A stretch of 64,000 nt of DNA from Reyranellaceae bacterium (GCA_022844045.1 JALHMM010000001.1:1-64000), one strand, 5' to 3'; shown: positions 41,592 through 51,236, counted from the first letter of the stretch. Numbers and translations are program-made. The notes: generated by a model not told the origin, from the letters alone.

Positions 41592-42290
41592 ATGTCGGTC
41601 TCACTCGATATCACCGATGGCCTCGCGACGCTGACCTTCGACGCGCCGCCGGCCAACGCTGTCGACCTCGAATTCACGCAGGCGCTGATCGCGCGGCTCG
41701 ACACCCTGAGAGCGATGAGCGGCTTCAGCGCCGCCATCGTCACCGGCGCCGGCCGTGCCTTCTGCGCCGGCGTGAACTTCAAGGTCGTGCCCGGCTACGA
41801 CGCCGAGGCCAAACGCGCGATGGTCAACAACATCAACCGGATGGCCTCGGCGCTCTACGCGCTGCCGTTTCCTGTTGTCGCCGCCGTCAACGGTCCGGCG
41901 ATCGGCGGCGGCATGGTGCTGGCGATGGCCTGCGATTTCCGTGTCGCGGCGCGCGAGAACGCCCGCTTTGCGCTCGGCGAGGTGACGGCGAACATTCCCT
42001 ATCCGGCGGTGCCGCTGATCGTGCTGGAGGACTCGCTCGACCCCTCGGCGCGGCGCGACCTCGTGCTGACCGGCCGTATCCTCGACGCCAATGGCGCGAC
42101 CACGATGCGCATTGTCGATCACGTCGTCGAGACCGGCGCGCTGCTCGACGCCGCCCGCATGATGACCACGACCCTGGCCAAGGCGCCGGGCTATGCGCGG
42201 GTGAAGGCGCAGCTGCGGGCGCCGGCGCTCGAGCGGATGCGCGCGGTGATCGAACGGGGTGACGATCCGATGCTCGAGGAGTGGGTCTGA
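41592..42290 (+). CDS. Enoyl-CoA hydratase/isomerase family protein
   Basis: A 232-residue crotonase-fold protein. It has the GAGRAFCAGVNFK oxyanion segment, and AAVNGPAIGGGMVLAMACDFRVAA is the second oxyanion-hole motif. The acid/base Glu pair of typical EchA is not clear, and the ending is shorter than in EchA, so the reaction (hydration, isomerisation or hydrolysis of an acyl-CoA) is open. Its last ten bases overlap a possible upstream GTG of the next gene, so the two may be cotranscribed. Confidence 0.82.
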   Translation: MSVSLDITDGLATLTFDAPPANAVDLEFTQALIARLDTLRAMSGFSAAIVTGAGRAFCAGVNFKVVPGYDAEAKRAMVNNINRMASALYALPFPVVAAVNGPAIGGGMVLAMACDFRVAARENARFALGEVTANIPYPAVPLIVLEDSLDPSARRDLVLTGRILDANGATTMRIVDHVVETGALLDAARMMTTTLAKAPGYARVKAQLRAPALERMRAVIERGDDPMLEEWV

Positions 42291-42292
42291 CG

Positions 42293-43183
42293 ATGTTCCC
42301 GGGATTTGAGCGACGCCGCGCCCGCGTGCCGATGGCGGGTGGGCAGGGCGATATCCACTACGTGATCGGCGGCAAGGGGCCGCCGGTGTTGATGCTGCAC
42401 GGCCATCCGCAAACGTCGTTCATGTGGCACAAGGTGGCGCCGGTGCTGGCCGAGCGTTTCACCGTCGTCTGCGCCGATCTGCGTGGTTATGGCGACAGCG
42501 ACAAGCCCAAAGGCGACGAGAAACACGAGACCTATTCCAAGCGCGCCATGGCGGCCGACATGGTTGCGCTGATGCGCGGCCTGGGTTTCGAGCGTTTCGC
42601 GTTGGTCGGCCATGACCGCGGCGGCCGCGTGGGGCATCGCCTGTGCCTCGATCATCCCGACGCCGTGCGGCTCTTCGTGCCGATCGATATCTCACCGACC
42701 TTGACGATCTACGAGTCGACCAATCGCGAGCTGGCGACGCGCTACTTCCACTGGTTCTTCCTGATCCAGCCTTATCCGTTTCCCGAGAAGCTGATCGAGC
42801 ACGATATCGACTTCTACATGCCGTGGATGCTGGGCCAGCGCTGGCGCGCGCCGATCGTGCACGAGCCTGAGGCGATCGCCGAGTACATCCGCTGCGCCAA
42901 GCTGCCGGGCACGATCCACGCGATGTGCGAGGACTACCGCGCCGCCGACAGCATCGACCTCGAGCATGACCGCACCGACCTCGCGCCCGACGGCCGGCGG
43001 ACACGCTGCCCGATCCACGCGCTGTGGGCACAGAACGGCATGATCGCCAAGATGTTCAATCCGATTGTCGATTTCGCGCCCTGGGCGGCGGCACCGATCA
43101 CCGGCAAGGCGCTGCCCGGCGGGCACTACCTGCCCGAGGAGTCCTCGCGTCAGGTGATTGACGAACTGCACCGCATCCTTTAG
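42293..43183 (+). CDS. Alpha/beta hydrolase, fluoroacetate-dehalogenase-like
   Basis: A 296-residue alpha/beta hydrolase closely patterned on haloacetate (fluoroacetate) dehalogenase. The nucleophile D108 and the carboxylate-binding R109 and R112 are in GHDRGGRVG; D132 is the triad acid in PIDISPT; H278 in GGHYLPEE is the base. The fluoride-pocket residues H153, W154 and Y215 (FHWFF and CEDYRA) are also present, matching the known enzyme in position and spacing. The oxyanion loop is HGHPQT. A start at 42281 (GTG) is possible; ATG 42293 gives the shorter N-terminus. Activity on fluoroacetate is inference from residues. Confidence 0.85.
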   Translation: MFPGFERRRARVPMAGGQGDIHYVIGGKGPPVLMLHGHPQTSFMWHKVAPVLAERFTVVCADLRGYGDSDKPKGDEKHETYSKRAMAADMVALMRGLGFERFALVGHDRGGRVGHRLCLDHPDAVRLFVPIDISPTLTIYESTNRELATRYFHWFFLIQPYPFPEKLIEHDIDFYMPWMLGQRWRAPIVHEPEAIAEYIRCAKLPGTIHAMCEDYRAADSIDLEHDRTDLAPDGRRTRCPIHALWAQNGMIAKMFNPIVDFAPWAAAPITGKALPGGHYLPEESSRQVIDELHRIL

Positions 43184-43217
43184 GCCCGCCGCCATTGTCC
43201 GTCCCGGGAGGAACCCC

Positions 43218-44204
43218 ATGATCTCGCGCCGCCTCGTGGCCGCCGCCACGGCCGCCTTCACCCTGGGCCTCTCGGGCCAGGCCCTGGCCCAGGCCGCCTA
43301 TCCCGCCAAGACCATCACCGTGATCGTGCCCTTCGCGGCCGGCGGCCCGACCGACGCGCTGGCGCGCATTCTGAGCGCCAAGATGTCCGAGAAGCTGGGT
43401 CAGCAGATGATCATCGACAATGTCGGCGGGGCTGGCGGCACCATCGGCGTCGCCAAGGCCGCGCGCGCGACGCCGGACGGCCACACGCTGGCTTTCACGC
43501 ATATGGGTACGCTGGCGGTCAACATCGCGCTCTACAAGTCGCTGCCCTACGACAGCGTCAAGGACTTCGAGCCGATCGGCCTGGGCGGCACCAACCCGAT
43601 GGTGCTGGTGACCAAGAAGACCCTGCCGGTGAAGGACTTCAAGGAGTTCGCCGCCTATGTGAAGGCCAACGAGGCCAAGGTGCAGTACGGCATGGCCGGC
43701 ATCGGCGCCGCCTCGCACCTGGGCGGCCTGATGCTCAACAACATGATGAAGGTCAATGTGCTGGAGATCCCCTACAAGGGCACCGCTCCCGCGCTCAACG
43801 ACCTCGTCGCCGGCCAGTTCGACTACATGGTCGACCAGGCGGTCAACGTGCTGGCGCAGATCAAGGGCGGCAACATCAAGGCGCTGGGCGTGTCGACCAA
43901 GAAGCGGCTCGACGTGCTGCCCGACGTGCCGACGATCGACGAAGCCGGCCTGCCGGGCTACGAGGTCGAGATCTGGAACGGCTTCTTCGCCCCCAAGGGC
44001 ACGCCCAAGGCGATCATCGACAAGCTCAACGCCGTGCTGGTCGAGACCCTGGCCGATCCGGCGATCAGCAAGCGCCTGGCCGAGCTCGCCGTGGTGATCC
44101 CGACCAAGGCTGAGTCGACGCCCGAGGCGCTGGCCGCCACGCTCAAGGCCTCGATCGACAAGTGGGTACCGGCGGTGCGGGCCGCTGGTGTGAAGCCGGA
44201 GTGA
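43218..44204 (+). CDS. Bug family (TctC-type) periplasmic solute-binding protein
   Basis: A 328-residue tripartite-tricarboxylate-transporter receptor. The signal peptide (residues 1-25, ending AQA) is followed by YPAKTITVIVPFAAGGPTDALAR, the classic Bug motif. The carboxylate-binding region includes the GGTNPMVLVTK segment. These proteins capture organic acids for a membrane TctAB pair, which is not present here. Next to the dehalogenase-like and carbonic anhydrase genes. Strong ribosome site GGGAGGAA. Confidence 0.93.
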   Translation: MISRRLVAAATAAFTLGLSGQALAQAAYPAKTITVIVPFAAGGPTDALARILSAKMSEKLGQQMIIDNVGGAGGTIGVAKAARATPDGHTLAFTHMGTLAVNIALYKSLPYDSVKDFEPIGLGGTNPMVLVTKKTLPVKDFKEFAAYVKANEAKVQYGMAGIGAASHLGGLMLNNMMKVNVLEIPYKGTAPALNDLVAGQFDYMVDQAVNVLAQIKGGNIKALGVSTKKRLDVLPDVPTIDEAGLPGYEVEIWNGFFAPKGTPKAIIDKLNAVLVETLADPAISKRLAELAVVIPTKAESTPEALAATLKASIDKWVPAVRAAGVKPE

Positions 44205-44223
44205 GCCGGCAAGCGTTGAACGC

Positions 44224-44994
44224 GTGAGCGTCCTCAAGCGACTGATCGAAGGCTTCGTCGATTTTCGCGCCGGTTACTGGCGCGACAATCGGCCGTTGTT
44301 CGAGCGCCTGGCGCGCGAGGGTCAGCAGCCGAAGGTGCTGATCGTCGCCTGCGTCGATTCCCGGGTCGATCCCGGGATTCTCACCAGCACACAGCCCGGC
44401 GACGTCTTCACCATCCGCAATGTCGGCGCGATCGTGCCGCCCTACGGGCCCGACGGCCGCTACCACGGCACCAGCGCGGCGCTGGAGTTCGGCGTGCGCG
44501 CCCTGGGTGTCGAGCAAATCGTCGTGCTGGGCCATGCGCTGTGCGGCGGCATGCGCGCGCTCCTGGCGGAGCACGACACGCAGCTGGCGCAGTTCGAGTT
44601 CCTCAAGCCATGGACCGAGATCATGCGCCGCGCCGCCGATGCGGTACGGCTGGGCGCGCCCGAGCTCGATGCGGTGGCGACCCAGAAGGCGGTCGAGCAA
44701 GCCGCTGTCGTCGTTTCCATGGGAAACGTGCTGTCGTTCCCCTGGGTGCGTGAGAAGGTCGAAGCCGGAACACTGGCCATCCATGGCTGGTACTTCGACC
44801 TGCGCACCGGCGAGCTGTCCGCCTTCGATCCAGAGGAGGCCCGCTTCGCGCCGTTCGTCGCCGCCAGCGACCCTGAGCGGCCGATCACGTCAGGTAACGC
44901 GCAGCAGCTCGACACCGATCGCCTGCTGGCGCGCCTGATCGACAATTTCCGCATCGGCAAGCCCGGCCTGACCACGGCCAGCGGCACGCTGTAG
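44224..44994 (+). CDS. Beta-class carbonic anhydrase
   Basis: A 256-residue beta carbonic anhydrase, interconverting CO2 and bicarbonate. Zinc ligands C43 (with the D45-R47 pair in ACVDSRVD), H104 and C107 (GHALCGG) are all present. The start codon is GTG at 44224. It follows the Bug receptor gene by 19 bases and is closed by a strong terminator. Cytoplasmic, no signal peptide. Confidence 0.93.
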   Translation: MSVLKRLIEGFVDFRAGYWRDNRPLFERLAREGQQPKVLIVACVDSRVDPGILTSTQPGDVFTIRNVGAIVPPYGPDGRYHGTSAALEFGVRALGVEQIVVLGHALCGGMRALLAEHDTQLAQFEFLKPWTEIMRRAADAVRLGAPELDAVATQKAVEQAAVVVSMGNVLSFPWVREKVEAGTLAIHGWYFDLRTGELSAFDPEEARFAPFVAASDPERPITSGNAQQLDTDRLLARLIDNFRIGKPGLTTASGTL

Positions 44995-45001
44995 AGGCGA
45001 A

Positions 45002-45034
45002 GCGGGCGGGACCGAGTGGTCCCGCCCGCCTTTA
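45002..45034. terminator. Bidirectional terminator
   Basis: A 12-bp stem GCGGGCGGGACC-GAGT-GGTCCCGCCCGC, followed by CTTTACTTA on the plus strand, directly after the carbonic anhydrase gene and directly before the stop of the convergent repeat-protein gene. Confidence 0.85.
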
Positions 45035-45035
45035 C

Positions 45036-45581
45036 TTAGCGCCAGCCGCGACGGTTGGGCGAGGTGCCCGGGCCGCCGCGCGGGCCGGGCGGGTTTTCCC
45101 AGTTGGTGCCGCGACCGCCGATCCGACCCGGCGGGTTGTTGTCGCGGTCGCGAACGAAGCCGTAGCGCCGGTCGGGTGAAGCACCCGGACCACCACGCGG
45201 GCCCGGCGGGTTCTCCCAGTTGGTGCCGGGGCCACCGCGCCAGCCCGGCGGGTTGTTGTCGCGGTCTCGGAAGTAGCCGCGCCGGTCGGGCGAGGCGCCC
45301 GGGCCACCGCGCGGGCCCGGCGGGTTCTCCCAGTTGGTGCCGGGACCGCCGCGCCAGCCTGGCGGGTTGTTGTCGCGGTCGCGGAAATAGCCCCAGCGCC
45401 GGTCGGGCGAGGCGCCCGGGCCGCCGCGCCAGCCAGGCGGGTTTTCCCAGTTGGTGCCCGGACCGCCGCGCCAGCCCGGCGGGTTGTTGTCGAAATCGCG
45501 GGCGACGGCGGGGGCCGCCGCAATCAGGCTGACCAGGATCGCCGAGGCGGCGACGAGGACGCCATTTTTGCCGAACCGCAT
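45036..45581 (-). CDS. Secreted Pro/Gly-rich tandem-repeat protein
   Basis: A 181-residue protein with a signal peptide (1-27) and four tandem repeats of about 38 residues. Each unit has the pattern DNNPPGWRGGPGTNWENPPG followed by a short GGPGASPDRR end. The repeats are also seen in the DNA. The composition (Pro, Gly, Arg, Asn, few hydrophobic residues) suggests a disordered envelope or adhesive protein. I do not know a family. The gene lies between the carbonic anhydrase and CoA transferase genes, facing the former. Confidence 0.75.
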   Translation of the reverse strand: MRFGKNGVLVAASAILVSLIAAAPAVARDFDNNPPGWRGGPGTNWENPPGWRGGPGASPDRRWGYFRDRDNNPPGWRGGPGTNWENPPGPRGGPGASPDRRGYFRDRDNNPPGWRGGPGTNWENPPGPRGGPGASPDRRYGFVRDRDNNPPGRIGGRGTNWENPPGPRGGPGTSPNRRGWR

Positions 45582-45743
45582 GGTCCTGAACTCCTACATG
45601 ACCGCCGGAAATTCGGCTGGTCTGACAGGAGATACGGGCAGGCATGGGCGCCAATCCCCGGCGACGACACGAAATTTCTCGCGGGGATGATCTGGCGGCT
45701 CCTAGCGTAATAGCGGACGCGGTAGCGGCCCATCGCCGGTGGT

Positions 45744-46898
45744 TCAGCCCGTCGCGGCCGTGATCTCGCTGTCGCTGAGGCCGAAAGAGCGCAGCACCTC
45801 CTCGGTGTTCTCGCCGAGGTCGACGCAGAAGCCCTTCACCGAGGTGTCGGCTTCGGAGAGCCGGAAGGGCGCCGCCACGACCTGGAGCGTGCCGCCGGCG
45901 TCGGTGACCGGCTGCAGGGCGCTGCGATGGGCGGTCTGCGGGTCGGCCATCACTTCGGACACGCTGCGATAGCGCGAGGCCGGCACGCCATTGGCTTCGA
46001 ACGCCGCCATGACGTCCTCGACACTGTGTTGAGTCGACCACTTCTCCAGCTCGTCGACGTACTCGCCCCAATTGTTGCGACGGTCGGTGTACTTGGCGAA
46101 GCGCGCGTCGGTGATCCAGTCGGGGCGGCCGGCGGCGTGACACAGGCCCTGGAAGGTCTTCTCGCTGGCCACCGCCGGCATGACATAGCCGGTTTTGGTG
46201 CGCACCGGCCCGAACATCGGCCGGCTCGGCGGATCGATCGGCACCTGCGTGCGCATGACCTCGCCCATCAGCACGCCGAGCATGGTCTCGACCATCGACA
46301 CGTCGATCATCTGGCCGACACCGGTGGTCTTGCGCTGGTAGAGCGCCGTCATGATCGCGCCGAAGCAATAGGAGCCGCTGTTGAAGTCGGCGAAGAACAC
46401 GCCGCAATTGTCGGGACGCTCGCGGTCCTGCTGGTAGCTCATATGCGTGATCTCGTAGCCCGAGGCGGCGTGGATCATCGGTGCGTAGGCCGGCAGCTCG
46501 GCCGACGGGCCGGTCTGGCCGTAGCCCGAGATCGCGGCGTAGATCAGGTCGGGCTTGATCGCCTTGAGCTGCTCGTAGTCGAGACCCAGCCGCTTCATCA
46601 CGCCAGGACGGAAATTCTCGACCAGGATGTCGGCGCCGGCGACCATGCGCTTGACCGCGGCAATCGCCGATTTCTTCTTCAGGTCGAGCACTACCGATCG
46701 CTTGCCGGCGTTGAGATAGGTGAAGACGCCGGACGCGCCGTTCCTGAGCGGCGGGCGCGTGCGCATCATGTCGCCCTCGGGCGCTTCTATCTTGATGACG
46801 TCGGCGCCGAGATCGGCCAGCAGCCGCGTGCAATGCGGCCCGGCGATCGTCGTCGTGAAATCGAGGACGCGAATGCCCTGGAGTGCGTCGGTTTTCAT
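45744..46898 (-). CDS. CaiB/BaiF family CoA transferase
   Basis: A 384-residue class III CoA transferase. It starts LQGIRVLDFTTTIAGPHCTRLLADLGADVIKIEAPEGD, the hallmark N-terminus, and contains NFRPGVMKRLGLDYEQL and a later DISGYGQTGP-like element (AAISGYGQTGP). It transfers CoA between carboxylates, with an active-site Asp. The gene overlaps nothing and is followed upstream by a DMT transporter gene five bases away. Substrate unknown. Confidence 0.92.
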   Translation of the reverse strand: MKTDALQGIRVLDFTTTIAGPHCTRLLADLGADVIKIEAPEGDMMRTRPPLRNGASGVFTYLNAGKRSVVLDLKKKSAIAAVKRMVAGADILVENFRPGVMKRLGLDYEQLKAIKPDLIYAAISGYGQTGPSAELPAYAPMIHAASGYEITHMSYQQDRERPDNCGVFFADFNSGSYCFGAIMTALYQRKTTGVGQMIDVSMVETMLGVLMGEVMRTQVPIDPPSRPMFGPVRTKTGYVMPAVASEKTFQGLCHAAGRPDWITDARFAKYTDRRNNWGEYVDELEKWSTQHSVEDVMAAFEANGVPASRYRSVSEVMADPQTAHRSALQPVTDAGGTLQVVAAPFRLSEADTSVKGFCVDLGENTEEVLRSFGLSDSEITAATG

Positions 46899-46902
46899 CG
46901 GC

Positions 46903-47808
46903 CTACCGTCCCAACAGAACCATCACCACACCGCTGACCACGAGGATCGCGCCGCTGAACTCGCCCAAGCTGGGGCGCTCATGCAGCATGTAGCGGCTGG
47001 CGAGAAAGGTGAAGACCAGCTCGACCTGGCCGACGGCGCGTACCAGGGCCGGGTTCTGCAGGGCGAAGCCCAGCGCCCAGCCGGCCGACCCCATCACGCT
47101 GGTGAAGCCCACGACGCTCGATGTACGCCAGGTCTTGAACACGCGGCCGACCTCGCCGGGCTCGCGCGTCAGGAGCCAGGCACCCATCACCACGGTCTGG
47201 ATGGTGTTCATCAGTGCCAGCGTCAAGATCGCCTTGATCATGAAGTCGCCCGAGGGCAGCGTCTCGATGGCCTGTCGGATGCCCAGCGCGGCGACGCTGA
47301 AGAAGGTGCCGGCGGCGACGCCGACCAGCGCCGCTTTCTGAGTCCAGCCCATGACGATGGAGCGCAGGCCCTTGGCGTCGCCCTTCACCGACAGCACCAG
47401 CACGCCCATGAGGCAGACGAAGATGCCGCCCCACGCCAGCAAGCCGAGATGCGCGTCGAGGAACAGCGTGCCGAACAGCGCGATCTGGATGGTCTCGGTC
47501 TTGGAGTAGGCGGTGCCGACCGTGAAGTTGCGCAGCTCGAAGGTATAGATCAGCAGCGACGTGGCGATGATCTGACCCATACCACCCAGCGCCGCCCAGG
47601 CGACGAAGCGCCAATCGAATGCTGGCAGCGTCCGCTCGCCGACGGTAAGCAGCAGCACGAGCATCAAGATCGAGAGCGGTGCGCCATAGGCGTAGCGCAC
47701 GAAGTTGGCGCCGTTGGTGCTGAGCTGCGCCCGCATCTTCTGCTGCAGCGCGGTGCGGATGGTTTGAAACAGCGCCGCGCCGATCGTGATCGGTATCCAG
47801 AGTTCCAC
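46903..47808 (-). CDS. EamA/DMT family transporter
   Basis: A 301-residue ten-helix transporter with the DMT plan, but its N-terminus (WIPITIGAALFQTIRTALQQK) and the TAYSKTETIQIALFG segment set it apart from the pair at 28 kb. It might export a small metabolite linked with the CoA transferase substrate. The CaiB gene starts four bases downstream. Confidence 0.85.
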   Translation of the reverse strand: MELWIPITIGAALFQTIRTALQQKMRAQLSTNGANFVRYAYGAPLSILMLVLLLTVGERTLPAFDWRFVAWAALGGMGQIIATSLLIYTFELRNFTVGTAYSKTETIQIALFGTLFLDAHLGLLAWGGIFVCLMGVLVLSVKGDAKGLRSIVMGWTQKAALVGVAAGTFFSVAALGIRQAIETLPSGDFMIKAILTLALMNTIQTVVMGAWLLTREPGEVGRVFKTWRTSSVVGFTSVMGSAGWALGFALQNPALVRAVGQVELVFTFLASRYMLHERPSLGEFSGAILVVSGVVMVLLGR

Positions 47809-47918
47809 GCGATTCTTTCTTTCGGTCCCCTGACGGCACTCTAACGGGCGATCCGTCGCGCGGCGAGCCGTGCGGTCGGGCGGCTGTCATGCTAGATCGG
47901 CGGGCAACAGGAGGACGC

Positions 47919-48275
47919 ATGAGATCAGCGCTCGCGGTCATCGTCGGCTTGCTGATGGCACTGTCCGTCAGCGGCGCCTACGGGCAGGCCGGCGGCTGGG
48001 TCGCGGTCGCCGCCGACTCGGCCGGATCGGCGATCGCCTCAGCCGTCGGACCCTCGAAGGTCGAAGCGGGCCGCCGGGCAAAGACCGCCTGCGGCCGGGC
48101 GACCTGCGAGGTGGTCGCCGACCGCCAGGGCGGCTGCGCCGGTGCCCTGCGCATCGTGCTGATGGGCCCGGTGCAGAAATGGACCGGCCAGCGCGAGTCC
48201 GAATGGCGCAGCCATTTCCAGCGCACCTGCCCGTCGGGTCAGTGCACCAAATCGATGGCCTGCGTCACGCCCTGA
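47919..48275 (+). CDS. Secreted DUF4189-like protein
   Basis: A 118-residue protein with a signal peptide (1-23). The mature part resembles DUF4189: WVAVAADSAGSAIAS, then the Ala-Glu-Ala helix with CGRATCEVVAD, and cysteine pairs near the C-terminus. Function unknown; such domains are common in periplasmic proteins with disulfides. Starts after GAGGACGC and is followed by a family C palindrome. Confidence 0.65.
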   Translation: MRSALAVIVGLLMALSVSGAYGQAGGWVAVAADSAGSAIASAVGPSKVEAGRRAKTACGRATCEVVADRQGGCAGALRIVLMGPVQKWTGQRESEWRSHFQRTCPSGQCTKSMACVTP

Positions 48276-48290
48276 TGCCGTATGGCCTCG

Positions 48291-48402
48291 ACCTCACCCT
48301 GAGGAGCGGACCGCAGGGCCGCGTCTCGAAGGGTGGGCAACAGGCTCGTGCTTGTGGCACATGCTTCGAGACGGCCGCTGCGCGGCCTCCTCAGCATGAG
48401 GT
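48291..48402. repeat. Intergenic palindrome, family C
   Basis: An inverted pair. The left unit has outer stem ACCCT/AGGGT and an inner GCGGACC-GCA-GGGCCGC hairpin. The right unit (inverted) has ATGCT/AGCAT and GGCCGC-GCA-GCGGCC. Different sequence, same fold. Between the secreted protein and ilvD. Confidence 0.88.
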
Positions 48403-48514
48403 CTGAGTGTGTTGCGGTCTGTGCGATGGCCCCCGACACCATTTTGGCATTGCTCGCAGTGGCGCGGGTAAGGTACGTGCCGATCCAGCCCGTGTACGCC
48501 AAGGAGCCCACGCG

Positions 48515-50281
48515 ATGAAAAAGCCGGCGAAGGCCAAGGGGAAGAAGCCCGCGCTGCATCCCAATCCGACGCTCGACAAGGCGAAGATGCCGAGTCGGTA
48601 CACGACGGTCGGACCGGAGCGCGCGCCGCACCGCTCGTACCTCTACGCCATGGGGTTGACCGAGAAGCAGATCGGCCAGCCGCTGGTCGGCGTCGCGACG
48701 TGCTGGAACGAGGCGGCGCCCTGCAACATCGCGCTCAATCGCCAGGCGCAGGCGGTCAAGATCGGCGTCGACCGGTCCGGCGGCACGCCGCGCGAGTTCA
48801 CCACCATCACCGTGACCGACGGCATCGCCATGGGTCACCAGGGCATGAAGTCCTCGCTGGCCAGCCGCGACCTGATCGCCGATTCGGTCGAGCTGACCAT
48901 GCGCGGTCATTGCTACGACGCGATGGTGACCCTGGCCGGCTGCGACAAGTCGCTGCCCGGCATGATGATGTCGATGCTCAGGCTCAACGTGCCGTCGGTG
49001 TTCATGTATGGCGGCTCGATCCTGCCCGGCAAGTTCCGCGGCAAGGACATCACCGTGGTCGATGTCTTCGAGGGCGTCGGCATGCACGCCGCCGGCAAGT
49101 TCACCGACGCCGACCTGCACGAGATGGAATGCGCGGCCTGTCCGTCGGCTGGCTCCTGCGGCGGCCAGTTCACCGCCAACACCATGGCCTGCGTCTCCGA
49201 GGCGATCGGCCTGGCGCTGCCCGGCTCGGCCGGCTCGCCGGCGCCCTACGAGTCGCGCGACGAGTATGCGACGGCCTCGGGCGACGCCGTGATGAACCTG
49301 CTGCGCCTGGGCATCCGCCCGCGCGACATCTGCACCCGCGAGGCGTTCGAGAACGCCGCCACCGTCGTCGCCGCCACCGGCGGCTCGACCAACGCGGCGC
49401 TGCATCTGCCGGCGATGGCGCATGAATGCGGCATCAAGTTCGACCTGCACGACGTGGCGAAGATCTTCAAGAAGACGCCGTACATCGCCGACCTCAAGCC
49501 GGGCGGAAAGTACGTCGCCTTCGACATGTACAAGATCGGCGGCATCCCTGTGGTCATCAAGGAGCTGCTCGACAACGGGCTACTGCATGGCGACTGCCTC
49601 ACGGCCACCGGCAAGACGCTGGCGGAGAACCACAAGGACGTGAAGTTCCCCGAGGACCAGGACGTTGTCTATCGCGTGAAGAACTGCATCACGCCGACCG
49701 GCGGCGTGGTTGGCCTGAAGGGCACGTTGGCGCCCGATGGCGCGATCGTGAAGGTCGCGGGTATGCAGCGTCTCGTCTTCCGCGGCCCCGCGCGCTGCTT
49801 TGACAGCGAGGAAGAGGCCTTTGACGCGGTGGTGAAAGGCAAGTTCAAGGAAGGCGAGGTGATCGTCATCCGCTACGAAGGCCCCAAGGGCGGGCCGGGC
49901 ATGCGCGAGATGCTGTCGACGACAGCGGCGCTCTACGGCCTGGGCGTGGGCGAGAAGGTCGCGCTGATCACCGACGGCCGCTTCTCCGGCGGCACGCGCG
50001 GCTTCTGCGTCGGCCATGTCGGTCCCGAAGCGGCGGTCGGCGGCCCGATCGGCCTCTTGAAGAACGGCGACATCATCGTCATCGACGCGGTCAAGGGCCG
50101 CCTCGACGTCGAGCTCTCGGCCAAGGAGCTCAAGCACCGCGCCAAGAAGTGGAAGCCGAAGAAGAATGGCTACACGGCAGGCGCGCTGTGGAAGTACGCG
50201 CAGCTTGTCGGCCCCGCGGTCGACGGCGCGCTGACGCATCCCGGCGCCAAGAAGGAAAGCCACACCTTCGCCGACATCTAG
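48515..50281 (+). CDS. Dihydroxy-acid dehydratase (IlvD/Edd family)
   Basis: A 588-residue Fe-S dehydratase. The cluster/catalytic Cys motifs are present: [10 protein letters not shown] at the start, [14 protein letters not shown], and [18 protein letters not shown]. It dehydrates dihydroxy acids in branched-chain amino acid synthesis, although IlvD/Edd relatives also act on sugar acids (for example xylonate). The start ATG after AAGGAG is preferred. A longer version from 48407 would reach back to the repeat. A DUF1152 gene starts six bases after its stop. Confidence 0.93.
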   Translation: MKKPAKAKGKKPALHPNPTLDKAKMPSRYTTVGPERAPHRSYLYAMGLTEKQIGQPLVGVATCWNEAAPCNIALNRQAQAVKIGVDRSGGTPREFTTITVTDGIAMGHQGMKSSLASRDLIADSVELTMRGHCYDAMVTLAGCDKSLPGMMMSMLRLNVPSVFMYGGSILPGKFRGKDITVVDVFEGVGMHAAGKFTDADLHEMECAACPSAGSCGGQFTANTMACVSEAIGLALPGSAGSPAPYESRDEYATASGDAVMNLLRLGIRPRDICTREAFENAATVVAATGGSTNAALHLPAMAHECGIKFDLHDVAKIFKKTPYIADLKPGGKYVAFDMYKIGGIPVVIKELLDNGLLHGDCLTATGKTLAENHKDVKFPEDQDVVYRVKNCITPTGGVVGLKGTLAPDGAIVKVAGMQRLVFRGPARCFDSEEEAFDAVVKGKFKEGEVIVIRYEGPKGGPGMREMLSTTAALYGLGVGEKVALITDGRFSGGTRGFCVGHVGPEAAVGGPIGLLKNGDIIVIDAVKGRLDVELSAKELKHRAKKWKPKKNGYTAGALWKYAQLVGPAVDGALTHPGAKKESHTFADI

Positions 50282-50287
50282 TCGGCG

Positions 50288-51223
50288 ATGCTGCCGTTCC
50301 TCACCCGGCTCGGCGGTGCGCAGCGCGTGCTCATCGCCGGCTGCGGCGGTGGATTCGATGTCTACGCCGGCATCCCGCTCGCGATCCACCTGTTTGCCGC
50401 AGGCAAGCAGGTGGTGTTCGCCAATCTGTCATTTACGAATCTCTGGATGAGCGGTGGTGAGCATGAACCGCTGGTGACTTGGCGGGTCGACCGGCACGCT
50501 GCGGAACTGCCGTACTTTCCGGAAAAGTGGCTCTCGGAATGGCTGACCAAGCGCGGGCAGGCCGCACCGATCTATGCCTTCGGCAAGAGTGGTGTGCAGC
50601 CGCTGGCTGCGGCCTACCGTGCGATCGTCGACCGCCACGCGATCGACCTTGTGCTGCTGATCGACGGCGGCACGGATAGCCTGCTCTTCGGCGACGAACC
50701 CGGCCTCGGTACGGTCGTGGAGGACGCCATATCGTTGGTCGCGGCCAATGAGGCCGTCGGCAGCCGCGCGGTTCTTGCCGCGATCGGTTTCGGCGTCGAC
50801 CACTTCCACGGCGTGTCGCATCACTCCTTTCTCGAGAACGCCGCGCAGCTCATGCGGGATGGCGGCTTCCTAGGCGTTGTCGGGATGGCGCCGGGTACGC
50901 CGGAAGTGGGCGCTTTCCTCGACCTCGTCGAGTATGCGAATCAGCGGCAACCCAGGCACCAAAGTATCGTCAACAACTCGATCGCCAGCGCCATGCGCGG
51001 CGCGTTCGGCGATCACCACGCCACCAACAGGACCAGCGGCACCGAGCTTTTCATCAACCCGCTGATGAGCCAGTACTGGGCATTCGAGGCACCGCGTGTC
51101 GTCGCCGCCATGACCTTCGCCGACGCGCTGGCTCGAACCGAGCGCATGGACGAGGCGAGCGCGCTGATCGCCCAGGTGCGTTCCGGCCTTGTCATCAGAG
51201 ATCGGCGGCCGCTGCCTTTGTAG
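50288..51223 (+). CDS. DUF1152 family protein
   Basis: A 311-residue protein of the DUF1152 family. It has the family signature VLIAGCGGGFDVYAGIPLAIHL near the start and the DLVLLIDGGTDSLLFGDEPGLGTVVEDA segment (Asp-rich loop). The family is uncharacterised. Possibly cotranscribed with the preceding dehydratase, six bases away; a joint function is speculation. Converges on the nitronate monooxygenase gene. Confidence 0.8.
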   Translation: MLPFLTRLGGAQRVLIAGCGGGFDVYAGIPLAIHLFAAGKQVVFANLSFTNLWMSGGEHEPLVTWRVDRHAAELPYFPEKWLSEWLTKRGQAAPIYAFGKSGVQPLAAAYRAIVDRHAIDLVLLIDGGTDSLLFGDEPGLGTVVEDAISLVAANEAVGSRAVLAAIGFGVDHFHGVSHHSFLENAAQLMRDGGFLGVVGMAPGTPEVGAFLDLVEYANQRQPRHQSIVNNSIASAMRGAFGDHHATNRTSGTELFINPLMSQYWAFEAPRVVAAMTFADALARTERMDEASALIAQVRSGLVIRDRRPLPL

Positions 51224-51236
51224 GTCCGCGAGGCGG

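Noticed and set aside
45060-45510. Tandem repeats that might suggest a CRISPR array
   Set aside because: Units of about 115 bases stay in frame and encode the Pro/Gly-rich protein. No short direct repeats with unique spacers.
44890-46833. 647-codon open frame spanning carbonic anhydrase, repeat protein and CoA transferase
   Set aside because: Frame-shifted shadow across three convincing genes.
48407-48514. Upstream extension of the IlvD/Edd gene
   Set aside because: The extra 36 residues begin just past the family C repeat and are not family-like; ATG 48515 has an AAGGAG site.
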